Assembly: GCF_018613535.1 (NCBI RefSeq)
Contig: NZ_JAGGQB010000003.1
Coordinates: forward strand, 342,959-406,958
DNA: 64,000 nucleotides
Reading direction: 5' to 3'
DNA from: Bacillus sp. ISL-51
GTDB taxonomy: Bacteria; Bacillota; Bacilli; Bacillales; Bacillaceae
The notes under the pieces were generated by a model. That model did no database searches. It worked only from the letters and a program-made list of their open reading frames with translations, and was not told the origin of the DNA. A program made the translations under genes and the position numbers. This document shows, piece after piece, positions 39,909-49,008 of this stretch; position 1 is the stretch's first letter, and every line of letters starts with the position of its first letter.

Positions 39909-41108
39909 ATGAAGGTCTTATTTGTGTTACTTGCCATTTTTATCATTCTGCTCGGACTTGTGCTGCTTGATATGCTGATGGGCCGCGCTGCGTACAGAAA
40001 AAAAGCATACGAGCCCGTTTTTTCACCAAAAAAAAGTGACATTGAGCTCATTCACTGCGGCGATGATCTTGTGAAACGGATGATGGCTGATATCCGCCAA
40101 GCCGTCTCTTCTATTCATATGATGTTTTTTATTATGAAGAACGATCAAGTCAGCCATGACATGTTTGATTTATTAAAAGAAAAAGCACAGGCCGGCGTCT
40201 CCGTTTATTTGCTGCTTGATTGGGCCGGAAGCCATCAAGTAAAAAAGCCGGCGGTCCAAACGATGAAAAGGGCCGGCGTTCACGTGCATTTTTTGAACAA
40301 GCCGCGTTTTCCGTACCTTTTTTTCCGCCTGCAAAAGCGGAACCACCGGAAAGTGACCGTTATCGACGGCAAAATCGGCTATGTAGGCGGTTTTAATATC
40401 GCGGAAGAATATCTCGGCAAAAAAGCCAAATTCGGAACCTGGGAGGATTATCACCTGCGGATGACCGGCGAAGGCACGGCGGATCTGCAAACCCTTTTTT
40501 TAAGCGACCTCAAGCGGAATACCGGAAAAACGACCGAGTCCCCGGAGGTTTATCCGCCGCTGCCGCAAGGGAATATCTCTCATAGAATCTATGCGTCTGA
40601 CGGTTTCTCACTTGAAAAACATTACGAGAGCTGCATTAAAAAGGCGGAAGAAAAAATCATTATCTGCACGCCTTATTATATTCCGAGCAAAAAACTTCAA
40701 GAGGCGATGATCTCAGCCTGCCGAAAGGGTGTGGCGGTCATCTTAATGGTGCCGATGAAATCAGACCATCCGCTCGTCCGGGAAACGGCGTTTACGTATT
40801 ATCCAGAGCTTCTTGAAGCCGGCTGCCTGATCTACCGTTATTATCAGGGCTTCTACCATGTCAAAGCCATCATTATTGATGACCGCATCAGCATAATCGG
40901 CACGCCGAATTTTGATAAACGGAGCCTGTATTGGAATGAAGAGGTCAACGTTATCATTCATGACCTGGCCTTTACGGAAGAAGTGCTCTCCACCATCACT
41001 CAGGACATCAAAAAATCTGAGCTCCTGACAAAAGAAAAAGTGAAAAACCGCTCCGTCAGACAGCTGCCAGCGGAATGGATCGGCAAGGCCATATCTTACT
41101 TTTTATAA
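39909..41108 (+). CDS. clsB: Cardiolipin synthase, ClsB type (YwjE)
   Basis: 399 aa. One N-terminal helix (residues 1-22), then two phospholipase D domains with HKD motifs: HRKVTVID (about residue 152) and HVKAIIIDD (about residue 317). Family members join two phosphatidylglycerol molecules into cardiolipin. ATG 39909 follows AAAGGAG. uvsE follows 12 bases on. Confidence 0.9.
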   Translation: MKVLFVLLAIFIILLGLVLLDMLMGRAAYRKKAYEPVFSPKKSDIELIHCGDDLVKRMMADIRQAVSSIHMMFFIMKNDQVSHDMFDLLKEKAQAGVSVYLLLDWAGSHQVKKPAVQTMKRAGVHVHFLNKPRFPYLFFRLQKRNHRKVTVIDGKIGYVGGFNIAEEYLGKKAKFGTWEDYHLRMTGEGTADLQTLFLSDLKRNTGKTTESPEVYPPLPQGNISHRIYASDGFSLEKHYESCIKKAEEKIIICTPYYIPSKKLQEAMISACRKGVAVILMVPMKSDHPLVRETAFTYYPELLEAGCLIYRYYQGFYHVKAIIIDDRISIIGTPNFDKRSLYWNEEVNVIIHDLAFTEEVLSTITQDIKKSELLTKEKVKNRSVRQLPAEWIGKAISYFL

Positions 41109-41120
41109 AGGAGAAACGTT

Positions 41121-42083
41121 ATGCTGTTCAGATTCGGATTTGTCTCAAACGCCATGAGCCTTTGGGATGCGTCCCCTGCAAAAACCTTAACTTACGCCCG
41201 TTATACAAAACTGCCCGCCCAGGAGCGGAAAGAGGCCCTGCTTTCTGTGACGAAGGCCAATATCACCAACACGCTGCGCACCATCCATTACGTGATCGGC
41301 CACGGAATCCCGCTGTACCGGTTCTCAAGCTCCATCGTGCCGCTTGCAACCCATCCGGATGTGCTGTGGGATTTTGTCACACCCTTTCAACAGGAATTCC
41401 GGGAGATCGGGGAGCTTGTCAAAAAACATCAGCTCAGGACAAGCTTTCATCCGAACCAATTTACGCTGTTTACGAGCCCGAAGAAAGCGATTACTGCTAA
41501 TGCGGTGAGGGATATGGCTTATCACTACGAGATGCTTGAAGCAATGGGATTAGCTGATCGGTCAAATATTAATATTCATATCGGAGGCGCATACGGAGAT
41601 AAAAAAAGCGCGATTGACCGCTTCCGCCTGAATATGAAGGAGCTGCCGGATTTCATAAAACAGCGGATGACCTTGGAAAATGATGATAAAACCTATACAT
41701 CGGAAGAAACGCTCAGCCTTTGCGAGAATGAGGGGATTCCGTTCGTCTTTGACTATCATCATTTTTACGCAAATCCGGCCGATGACGCCGATTTAGATGA
41801 TATTCTTCCGCGAATGATCCGAACATGGCGGCGGATCGGCTTAAAGCCGAAAGTACACCTTTCTTCACCGAAATCAGAGTCAGCAATCCGCAGCCACGCC
41901 GATTATGTCGATGCAAACTTTGTCCTGCCGCTCTTGGAACGGTTCAGGCAATGGGAGACTGACATTGATTTTATGATTGAAGCAAAAGAAAAAGACCGGG
42001 CGCTGCTTAGACTCGTCGAAGAATTAAGCGCCATCCGCGGCGTCAAACGCCTGACGGGCGGCGTGCTGAAGTGGAAGTCATAG
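41121..42083 (+). CDS. uvsE: UV damage endonuclease UvsE
   Basis: 320 aa TIM-barrel nuclease that nicks 5' to UV photoproducts. Metal-binding residues are carried by [33 protein letters not shown] and KVHLSSPK, the usual UVDE order. ATG 41121 after AAAGGAG. Confidence 0.93.
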   Translation: MLFRFGFVSNAMSLWDASPAKTLTYARYTKLPAQERKEALLSVTKANITNTLRTIHYVIGHGIPLYRFSSSIVPLATHPDVLWDFVTPFQQEFREIGELVKKHQLRTSFHPNQFTLFTSPKKAITANAVRDMAYHYEMLEAMGLADRSNINIHIGGAYGDKKSAIDRFRLNMKELPDFIKQRMTLENDDKTYTSEETLSLCENEGIPFVFDYHHFYANPADDADLDDILPRMIRTWRRIGLKPKVHLSSPKSESAIRSHADYVDANFVLPLLERFRQWETDIDFMIEAKEKDRALLRLVEELSAIRGVKRLTGGVLKWKS

Positions 42084-42087
42084 ACAG

Positions 42088-42113
42088 GTTTATCACCCGC
42101 TGAAAAGGGGAAC
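42088..42113 (+). promoter_or_regulatory. SigB promoter of ywjC
   Basis: GTTTAT (42088-42093), 14-base spacer, GGGAAC (42108-42113). This is close to the SigB consensus, and ywjC is a known general-stress gene in B. subtilis. Confidence 0.75.
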
Positions 42114-42151
42114 GAAACACAATATCAGACCATCAGATGGAGGAAAAGAAC

Positions 42152-42424
42152 ATGAAAAACATTACATCTCTGAAAGTAGCCGCTCAGGCGTTTACGTTAA
42201 GAAATTTAATCCAGCTATATCAGCTTTGCCATACGGGCAGCCATGAACTTTATATCTACTCCAAAAAAACGATGTGCAAAATCAGGGATATCATTGAGCT
42301 TGAAACATTCAGAATGGCTCATAAAGAAAAAGAATATTTAATTGTGGTGGAAGGAAAGAAAGCGGTTCAGCTTGTCGATAAATTTAAAAACATAATAGAA
42401 CCTGCGCAAAAAGAAGCGCATTAA
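42152..42424 (+). CDS. ywjC: YwjC, small general-stress protein
   Basis: 90 aa from ATG 42152 (MKNITSLKVAAQAF) after GGAGG. Basic, no membrane helix. Function unknown. A SigB promoter lies 39 bases upstream of the start codon. Confidence 0.85.
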   Translation: MKNITSLKVAAQAFTLRNLIQLYQLCHTGSHELYIYSKKTMCKIRDIIELETFRMAHKEKEYLIVVEGKKAVQLVDKFKNIIEPAQKEAH

Positions 42425-42436
42425 CCCCCATTACAT

Positions 42437-42488
42437 AGAAAAAAGGATAGACGAAGGACGGCAAAGCCGCCGGGTCTATCCTTTTTTG
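42437..42488. terminator. Bidirectional terminator between ywjC and ywjA
   Basis: AAAAAAGGATAGAC and GTCTATCCTTTTTT form a 14-bp stem around a 21-base loop that itself holds GGC-AAA-GCC. Confidence 0.9.
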
Positions 42489-42489
42489 T

Positions 42490-44217
42490 TTATTGGAAGG
42501 CGACCTCACCGAATTGGGCTTGATGAAGCCTGCTGTATATGCCGCCGGATGCAAGCAGCTCGCTATGGCTTCCCTCTTCGGCGATTCCTTCTTTTGTGAC
42601 GACAATGATCCTGTCCGCATGTTTAATCGTCGCCAAACGGTGAGCGATAACAAGCGTCGTGCGCCCTTCAGACAACTCCCGCAGCGATTTCTGAATGGCG
42701 GCTTCGGTTTCTGTATCCAGCGCAGATGTAGCCTCGTCCAAAATCAATATAGACGGATTCTTTAAAAACATTCTGGCGATGGAAAGACGCTGCTTCTGAC
42801 CTCCGGAAAGCTTTACCCCGCGTTCGCCGATGACCGTGTTTAAGCCGTCAGGGTAATTGTTTACTAAGTCTTCTAAATGCGCCTGTCTGACGGCCTGCCA
42901 AATGTCCTCCTCTGAGGCGTCAAGCTTTCCGTAAGCAATGTTTTCCCGTAATGTGCCGGAAAACAGGAAGACATCCTGCTGAACGACGCCGATCTGTCCG
43001 CGCAGCGACGACAGCGTCATGTCCTTACTATCGATGCCGTCGATCGAAATCGTTCCTTCAGCCGCTTCATAAAACCGCGGCAGCAGGCTCGTAAGCGTTG
43101 ATTTCCCCGCTCCGGAAGGTCCGACAAATGCGACAGTCTCCCCCGCTTTAATTGACAGGTTAATGTCAGACAGAACAGGACTGTTTTCATCGTAGCCGAA
43201 TGAAACATGTTCGTAGCGGATATTTCCTTTTAAATCAGATACATGTTTCGCGTGCGGGGCGTCTTGAATGTCAGGCTCCGTTTCCAAAATCTCCATGAAG
43301 CTTTTAAAACCGGCAATGCCTCTCGGATACATTTCGATAATAGCGTTAATTTTATCTATCGGACGGAACAATACGTTCGTCAGCAGCACAAAGGCAACGA
43401 ACTCCCCGTAGGATAAAGAGCCGCGAATGACAAACCACGTACCGCATAAAAGGACAAACAGCGTAACAAAACGCGTCAGCATGTAACTGATGGAGCCGTT
43501 TTTCGCCATGATTTTATATGACGTTAACTTTGTTTTGCGGAAACGCTGGTTATTCACGTCAAACCGCTGTTTTTCATACGCTTCATTGCTGAATGCCTGC
43601 ACAAGCCGGATACCGCCGATATTGTTTTCGACCCTCGCGCTGAAATCGCCGACGTCTTTGTTCAGCTTTGTAAAGGCATAGGTCATTTTTTTGTTGAAAT
43701 ACAAGGCGAGCCAAATGACGACCGGCATAATGATAAAGGTCAAAAGCGCGAGCTGCCAGTTGATGAACAGCATGACTCCGAAGGCGCCTAACATCGTCAT
43801 GACGGCGATAAACAAGTCCTCCGGCCCGTGGTGGGCGGTTTCTCCGATATACATCAAGTCATTAGTAAGCTTGGACATTAAGCTGCCCGTTTTATTATTA
43901 TCGTAAAATTTGAAAGAAAGCTTTTGCAAATGGTCAAAAAGCTTTTTTCTCATATCGGTTTCAATATTAATGCCGAGCATATGCCCCCAGTAGGTGACGA
44001 CATATTGAAGGCCCGAACTGAGAGCGTACACGGCAAATAGCGCAGCCGAAGTCAAAATAATCAGACTCCAATCCCGGCCCGGAAGCAGCGTATCAATGAA
44101 ATAGTTGACGATCAAAGGAAAACTCAGCTCCATTAAGCCGCCGGCAATGGCAGAAAAAAAGTCGAGAAAAAATAACGTTTTGTACGGTTTATAATAAGAG
44201 AAAAATTGTCGCAGCAC
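42490..44217 (-). CDS. ywjA: ABC exporter YwjA (MsbA-type half-transporter)
   Basis: 575 aa. Residues about 1-320 hold six membrane helices; 335-575 the ATPase, with Walker A GPSGAGKST, signature LSGGQKQR, Walker B ILILDEATSALD. A homodimeric exporter of unknown substrate, often lipid or drug. GTG start at 44217 after GGGGGGA. ywjB, which I recall next to this gene in B. subtilis, is not here. Confidence 0.92.
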   Translation of the reverse strand: MLRQFFSYYKPYKTLFFLDFFSAIAGGLMELSFPLIVNYFIDTLLPGRDWSLIILTSAALFAVYALSSGLQYVVTYWGHMLGINIETDMRKKLFDHLQKLSFKFYDNNKTGSLMSKLTNDLMYIGETAHHGPEDLFIAVMTMLGAFGVMLFINWQLALLTFIIMPVVIWLALYFNKKMTYAFTKLNKDVGDFSARVENNIGGIRLVQAFSNEAYEKQRFDVNNQRFRKTKLTSYKIMAKNGSISYMLTRFVTLFVLLCGTWFVIRGSLSYGEFVAFVLLTNVLFRPIDKINAIIEMYPRGIAGFKSFMEILETEPDIQDAPHAKHVSDLKGNIRYEHVSFGYDENSPVLSDINLSIKAGETVAFVGPSGAGKSTLTSLLPRFYEAAEGTISIDGIDSKDMTLSSLRGQIGVVQQDVFLFSGTLRENIAYGKLDASEEDIWQAVRQAHLEDLVNNYPDGLNTVIGERGVKLSGGQKQRLSIARMFLKNPSILILDEATSALDTETEAAIQKSLRELSEGRTTLVIAHRLATIKHADRIIVVTKEGIAEEGSHSELLASGGIYSRLHQAQFGEVAFQ

Positions 44218-44298
44218 GTTTCTGTCCCCCCTGTGCGTCGTGCTTAATGATAATATTTCTCAATTATACTATACACAAGGCGTTTTTAAAGCGTTTCT

Positions 44299-45801
44299 TT
44301 ATAAAACGCCTGAAAATAACCGCGCGAAGGATTCTTTCGTTCTTTCCCTTATATTGCGCTTGTAGAAACGGACGGGGCTGATTTTCTCACTCTCCCCCAT
44401 GTCCTCCCTATATTGAGCTTCAAGGTCGCGGACAGCGTCTTCGTCTGTAAAGAAGACATTAACTTCAAAATTAAGCTGGAAGCTTCTCATATCCATATTG
44501 GCCGTTCCGACGGAGGCCAAATTTCCATCAGTGATGAGAACCTTTTGATGCATAAAGCCTTTCTGATACGAGTACACTTCAATCCCTTCACGGAGAAGCT
44601 CCGGAAAATATGACCTTGTCGCATATTGCGTGAAAAACCCGTCATTGGTTTCCGGCACCATAACACGCACCTCAACTCCTCTTGCAGCGGCTTCTTTTAA
44701 AGCTGTGCGAATCGACTCATTCGGCACAAAATAAGGAGTCGCAATCCATACGGACGACTCGGCGGCTGAAATCATGGCATAATAAAGGTCGCTCATCCGT
44801 TCCTTCATATCGGGACCCGTTGCGGCGACTTGATATACGCCGCCGCTTTCTGCGGGAACCGGCCGGCTGTAGGCTTCCTGGTCAATGAGCACCTCGTCCG
44901 AGACGTATTCCCAATCAAGCATAAAAATGCTGTGCAGCGTCTGAACGATTTCTCCTTCCGCCTTTACATGGGTATCCCGCCAAAACCCGACGTTTTTATC
45001 TTTACTGATATATTCCTTGCCGACATTTAGCCCTCCGACAAATCCGACTATGCCGTCAACAATGACGATTTTACGGTGATTTCTAAAATTGAATTTTTGA
45101 TTAAAAAAACCGTATTTCAATGGCAGAAACGGGACGATGTCCACACCCGCCTGCTTCAATTTCTTTATGTCTTTCCCCGCCAGCTTCAGGCTGCCCGCCG
45201 CGTCGAATAAAAACCGCACTTCCACTCCCTGGCGCGCTTTTTCCATCATAATGTCCATCATTTTATGGCCGAGCATGTCAGATTTGAACATGTAATACTC
45301 AATATGTATAAATGATGTCGCCTGGCGAAGCGCCTCAAACAGCTCGGGAAAGGTTTCATCCCCATTTTTGAGCACTTTCAGTTTGCTTTTCGTATTGATA
45401 TTCATATGGGCTGCTTTGATTGAATATTGAAAGAAACGTTTCTGATTCCCTTTCAGTCCTGACAGCTCAGGGGTTTTCTCCATATCAAATATCTTTCTCA
45501 GCTTTTCCCGATTATACGTCCGCTTCGACCGAAACAGCTTGCCCTTTTCGTAAAGCTGGCCGGAAAACAGGTAGAACAAATACCCGGCGATCGGGAAAAA
45601 AATCAGCACGTGAATCCACAGCAGCGTATGCTGAGATGTCCGGTTTTCCAGCATCAGCGAGTAAATGCTGAATACTATAATACCTGCGTAGCAAGCCAGC
45701 CCGCCATAAAACGCGGGCTTGGATACCGGGAAGGCCCAGACGGCATAAGCCCCGATCAGCATAATATATAAAAACAAAAACTCCAGTCTTCTTCTCACCA
45801 T
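44299..45801 (-). CDS. ywiE: Cardiolipin synthase homologue YwiE
   Basis: 500 aa. Three N-terminal helices (residues about 8-75) followed by two PLD domains with HKD motifs HRKIVIVDG and HQKVLITDG. It is longer than ClsB and closer to the ClsA layout. Paralogue of the gene at 39909. ATG 45801. Confidence 0.9.
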   Translation of the reverse strand: MVRRRLEFLFLYIMLIGAYAVWAFPVSKPAFYGGLACYAGIIVFSIYSLMLENRTSQHTLLWIHVLIFFPIAGYLFYLFSGQLYEKGKLFRSKRTYNREKLRKIFDMEKTPELSGLKGNQKRFFQYSIKAAHMNINTKSKLKVLKNGDETFPELFEALRQATSFIHIEYYMFKSDMLGHKMMDIMMEKARQGVEVRFLFDAAGSLKLAGKDIKKLKQAGVDIVPFLPLKYGFFNQKFNFRNHRKIVIVDGIVGFVGGLNVGKEYISKDKNVGFWRDTHVKAEGEIVQTLHSIFMLDWEYVSDEVLIDQEAYSRPVPAESGGVYQVAATGPDMKERMSDLYYAMISAAESSVWIATPYFVPNESIRTALKEAAARGVEVRVMVPETNDGFFTQYATRSYFPELLREGIEVYSYQKGFMHQKVLITDGNLASVGTANMDMRSFQLNFEVNVFFTDEDAVRDLEAQYREDMGESEKISPVRFYKRNIRERTKESFARLFSGVL

Positions 45802-45869
45802 TCTCGTTCTCTCCCATCAAGCCCTCATGACTTGTTTATTCCTCTTGGCCGGACGGGATAAACCTTTCT

Positions 45870-45912
45870 GTCAAAAAGACTCCCCCGCCTATACAGGCTG
45901 AGGAGGCATTTG
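45870..45912 (-). terminator. Terminator after the 77-aa gene
   Basis: Minus-strand CCTCC-GCCT/AGGC-GGAG hairpin followed by CTTTTTG. Confidence 0.6.
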
Positions 45913-45913
45913 A

Positions 45914-46147
45914 CTAGACTTCCTGCGAATGGACGAGCTCCGGGAAGAGGCGAAAATGAAAAAGCCGGCAGCCAGCGGCCGACCCCGTGAACAAAGTCAG
46001 CATCGTCACGACAAACACGGTGGATATCGTAAAAGCCACGCCCATTCTGATGAGAAAAAATACATAAAACGGGATATTAATCAGAAAGAAGAAGGCTGTG
46101 CCGCCAGTTAATACTTGAGAATGTCTGAATAGTAAGATCCGCTTCAT
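45914..46147 (-). CDS. Small two-helix membrane protein, unrecognised
   Basis: 77 aa, with helices at about residues 15-35 and 38-58. AAAAGGAGAG fits ATG 46147, and a terminator follows, so it looks like a real single gene. Contains one Cys (AAGCRLFHFRLFPELVHSQEV). It lies between the nar operon and ywiE on the same strand. I do not recognise a family. Confidence 0.65.
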   Translation of the reverse strand: MKRILLFRHSQVLTGGTAFFFLINIPFYVFFLIRMGVAFTISTVFVVTMLTLFTGSAAGCRLFHFRLFPELVHSQEV

Positions 46148-46267
46148 TCTTCACTCTCCTTTTAGTTGATGATACTTCCAAATACAAACATTACAGGAAT
46201 CCCGGCCGCCCAGCCAATACCTTGGCAAAAAATATCTTATGTTATAAAGACTTGTTTTCATCATCAT

Positions 46268-46297
46268 AAAAATCCCCCTCTTGCAAGGGGGATTTTT
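46268..46297 (-). terminator. Terminator of the nar operon
   Basis: ATCCCCC/GGGGGAT stem around TCTTGCAA, followed on the minus strand by TTTTTATG. Confidence 0.88.
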
Positions 46298-46967
46298 ACG
46301 AGCGTTTCCGATATACAACATAGCTGCGGGTCACATATTTGAGCGGCAGGCTGAATACGTGAACCAATCTTGTAAACGGCCACAGGATAAAAACGACGTA
46401 TCCTATGATGATATGAAGCTTAAACCATAGCGGGACACTCTCCATCAAAGAGGCATCAGGCCTGAACATAAAGAGCTCCCTAAACCACGGACCGACTGTT
46501 GTCCGGTAATCAAAGCCCTTTGAGTCAATGTTGAGAAATGTGGCGGCAACGCCCGACAGCATCATAAACAGCAGCAGAATGAGCGTAAGAAAATCCGACG
46601 GTGAGCTGGTGTTGCGGATCCTTTTGTCAAATAGTCTTCTGTACATCAGAATGAACAGGCCGATACACGCCGCGATCCCTGCAGGCAGGCCCGCGCCAAT
46701 CGCCATTTTGTGATAAACATGCTCGGAAATGCCAATGGAAGCGTACACGGCTTCCGGGATCAGAATTCCCATGAGATGCCCGCCGATAACACACAGCATG
46801 CCCCAGTGAAAAAGTGTGCTGCCCGCCGCAAGTTTTTTCTTTTCTAACAGCTCGCTTGATTTCGCCGTCCAGCCAAATTGGTCATGCTGGTAGCGGTAAA
46901 TATGGCCGCCGATAAAGATCGTCAAAACAATGTATGGCATCACGCCCCACAGGATCTGTCCGTTCAT
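46296..46967 (-). CDS. narI: Nitrate reductase gamma subunit (cytochrome b)
   Basis: 223 aa, five membrane helices; His residues in the helices bind two haems b. It anchors NarGH and passes electrons from menaquinol. Start codon overlaps the narJ stop by four bases (ATGA). Confidence 0.95.
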   Translation of the reverse strand: MNGQILWGVMPYIVLTIFIGGHIYRYQHDQFGWTAKSSELLEKKKLAAGSTLFHWGMLCVIGGHLMGILIPEAVYASIGISEHVYHKMAIGAGLPAGIAACIGLFILMYRRLFDKRIRNTSSPSDFLTLILLLFMMLSGVAATFLNIDSKGFDYRTTVGPWFRELFMFRPDASLMESVPLWFKLHIIIGYVVFILWPFTRLVHVFSLPLKYVTRSYVVYRKRS

Positions 46968-47518
46968 GCCTGAACAGCCCCTTCAATGCTTTCACGCACG
47001 CCGATGTTTTCCAGCGCGGCCAGCAGCACATGCAGCAGCTCAGCATATATGCTGTCATTTTTTTCGAGGCGGGATGCCAGCTCCCTCACATTGGACAGAT
47101 ATTTCTCAAACACGCTTCTCGCTGCTTCAATCTCCGCAACCGCTGCAAATTCCAGCATAAGCGGCAGGTAATCAGGCAGCTCTTTCTCTGTCGGCAGGAA
47201 ACCGGATTGCTGGTATGTGTTTTTTAGATGCAGCAATTCAATGCCGCGTTCCCTTTGCTCGCCTGAGTTAAAATAGGTGACGTACATATTCGTTTTTTTC
47301 CCGAAGTCGAATGTATAGACATAGTGTTCAATCAGCGCTTCCGGTGAAAAGCTGGCTGACGCCTCGAAAAAGCGCAGCAGCTTCTCCCGGATTTGCTGGC
47401 TGCCGATTTCATGGATAAGAGCCTTCCAATCGGGAAGCTCGGCTCTCCACTCTTCATCCGGATAGGAAAGAAGACAGGAAAGAGCGGAGAACGTAATTTG
47501 CCGATCTATGGTGTTCAT
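46964..47518 (-). CDS. narJ: Nitrate reductase assembly chaperone NarJ
   Basis: 184 aa from ATG 47518 (MNTIDRQITFSALSCLL) after AGGTGTAACAAG. All-helical chaperone (TorD/NarJ family) that binds NarG and guides molybdenum-cofactor insertion. The FDFGKKTNMYVTYF segment is characteristic of the family. Confidence 0.94.
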   Translation of the reverse strand: MNTIDRQITFSALSCLLSYPDEEWRAELPDWKALIHEIGSQQIREKLLRFFEASASFSPEALIEHYVYTFDFGKKTNMYVTYFNSGEQRERGIELLHLKNTYQQSGFLPTEKELPDYLPLMLEFAAVAEIEAARSVFEKYLSNVRELASRLEKNDSIYAELLHVLLAALENIGVRESIEGAVQA

Positions 47519-47544
47519 CTTGTTACACCTCATTTAATCAAAAG

Positions 47545-49008
47545 TTAGAAACAAGAGCCGGGGCCGCCTGAAAATGATAAGCCGCAGCTCCCTTGTTCAG
47601 CGTATAAATCAGACACTTCTTCTCGATGGCTGCTCGGAATCACAAAGCGGTCATCATATTTGGCGATCGCAAGCAGCCGATACATGTCTTCAATTTGCTG
47701 TTCTGTTAAGCCGACACTGGAAATCAGTGCCGGGTCGATGGATTTATTCGTCTGGACCGCTCTCATATACTGGCGCATGACAGACATTTTCTTTAGCGTT
47801 GACCGAATATGATCCGTATCACCGGCCGTTAATAGCTGCGCCAAATAGTCAATCGGGATTCTCATTTGGTCGATAGCCGGAAAAATATCTTCCGCAGATT
47901 GCCGGCTGCCTTCTCCTTCAAAGAGATTCATAATCGGGCTCAGCGGCGGAATGTACCAAACCATCGGCAGCGTCCGGTACTCAGGATGAAGCGGCAGCGC
48001 AATCTTCCAGTCAATAATCATTTTATAGATCGGCGATTGCTGCGCGGCCTCTATCCACTCAGCCGGGATGCCTTGTTCTTTTGCCAGTTTGGCAACCTCA
48101 GGATCATTCGGATTAAGAAAAACATCCAATTGGGAATGGTAGAGATCCTTTTCATTTTCAACCGATGCCGCTTCCTCCACTTTGTCCGCGTCATACAGCA
48201 TGACACCCAGATATCGGATTCTGCCGACACATGTCTCGGAGCAGATGGTCGGCAGTCCCGCCTCCAAGCGCGGAAAGCAGAGTGTGCATTTTTCCGCTTT
48301 GTTCGTTTGCCAGTTAAAATATACTTTTTTATAAGGGCAGGATGAGACGCAATATCTCCATGAACGGCATGCGTTTTGATCAACGAGGACGATGCCGTCT
48401 TCCTCGCGTTTGTACATGGCGCCGGACGGACAGGATGAAACGCACGCCGGATTGATGCAGTGCTCGCAAATACGCGGCAGATACATCATAAAGACCTCAT
48501 CGAATTCCGTTTTGATCGATTCCTCCATCTTTTGCACGTTTGGATCTTCAAGTCCCGTTATGTGGCCGCCTGCGAGATCATCCTCCCAGTTCGGGCCCCA
48601 TTCAATATTCATGAAGTCCCCCGTCAAAGAAGATTTCGGGCGCGCCACTGGCTGGTGTTTTTTCTGCGGGCTGTTTGTTAATGTTTCATAATCATAGTTC
48701 CAAGGTTCATAGTAATCATCAATTGACGGCTGATCCGGGTTATAGAAAAGGCCCGCAAGCCGATTCGTTTTCGAGCCGGATTTCAGCTCGAGCTTCCCTT
48801 TTTTCAATGTCCAGCCGCCTTTATATTTGTCCTGATCCTCCCATTGCTTCGGGTAGCCGATGCCCGGCTTTGTTTCTACATTATTAAAGTACATATATTC
48901 CGCACCGGAACGGTTTGTCCACGTGTTTTTGCAGGTGACGCTGCACGTGTGGCAGCCGATGCATTTATCCAAGTTCATGACCATACCGATTTGCGCTTTA
49001 ATCTTCAA
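47545..49008 (-). CDS. narH: Nitrate reductase beta subunit (iron-sulfur)
   Basis: 487 aa carrying four iron-sulfur clusters: CIGCHTCSVTCKN near the N-terminus, CEHCINPACVSSCP, CRSWRYCVSSCP (Trp in place of one Cys, as in NarH [3Fe-4S] sites) and CTLCFPRLEAGLPTIC. It wires electrons from NarI to NarG. Starts 11 bases inside the end of narG. Confidence 0.97.
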   Translation of the reverse strand: MKIKAQIGMVMNLDKCIGCHTCSVTCKNTWTNRSGAEYMYFNNVETKPGIGYPKQWEDQDKYKGGWTLKKGKLELKSGSKTNRLAGLFYNPDQPSIDDYYEPWNYDYETLTNSPQKKHQPVARPKSSLTGDFMNIEWGPNWEDDLAGGHITGLEDPNVQKMEESIKTEFDEVFMMYLPRICEHCINPACVSSCPSGAMYKREEDGIVLVDQNACRSWRYCVSSCPYKKVYFNWQTNKAEKCTLCFPRLEAGLPTICSETCVGRIRYLGVMLYDADKVEEAASVENEKDLYHSQLDVFLNPNDPEVAKLAKEQGIPAEWIEAAQQSPIYKMIIDWKIALPLHPEYRTLPMVWYIPPLSPIMNLFEGEGSRQSAEDIFPAIDQMRIPIDYLAQLLTAGDTDHIRSTLKKMSVMRQYMRAVQTNKSIDPALISSVGLTEQQIEDMYRLLAIAKYDDRFVIPSSHREEVSDLYAEQGSCGLSFSGGPGSCF

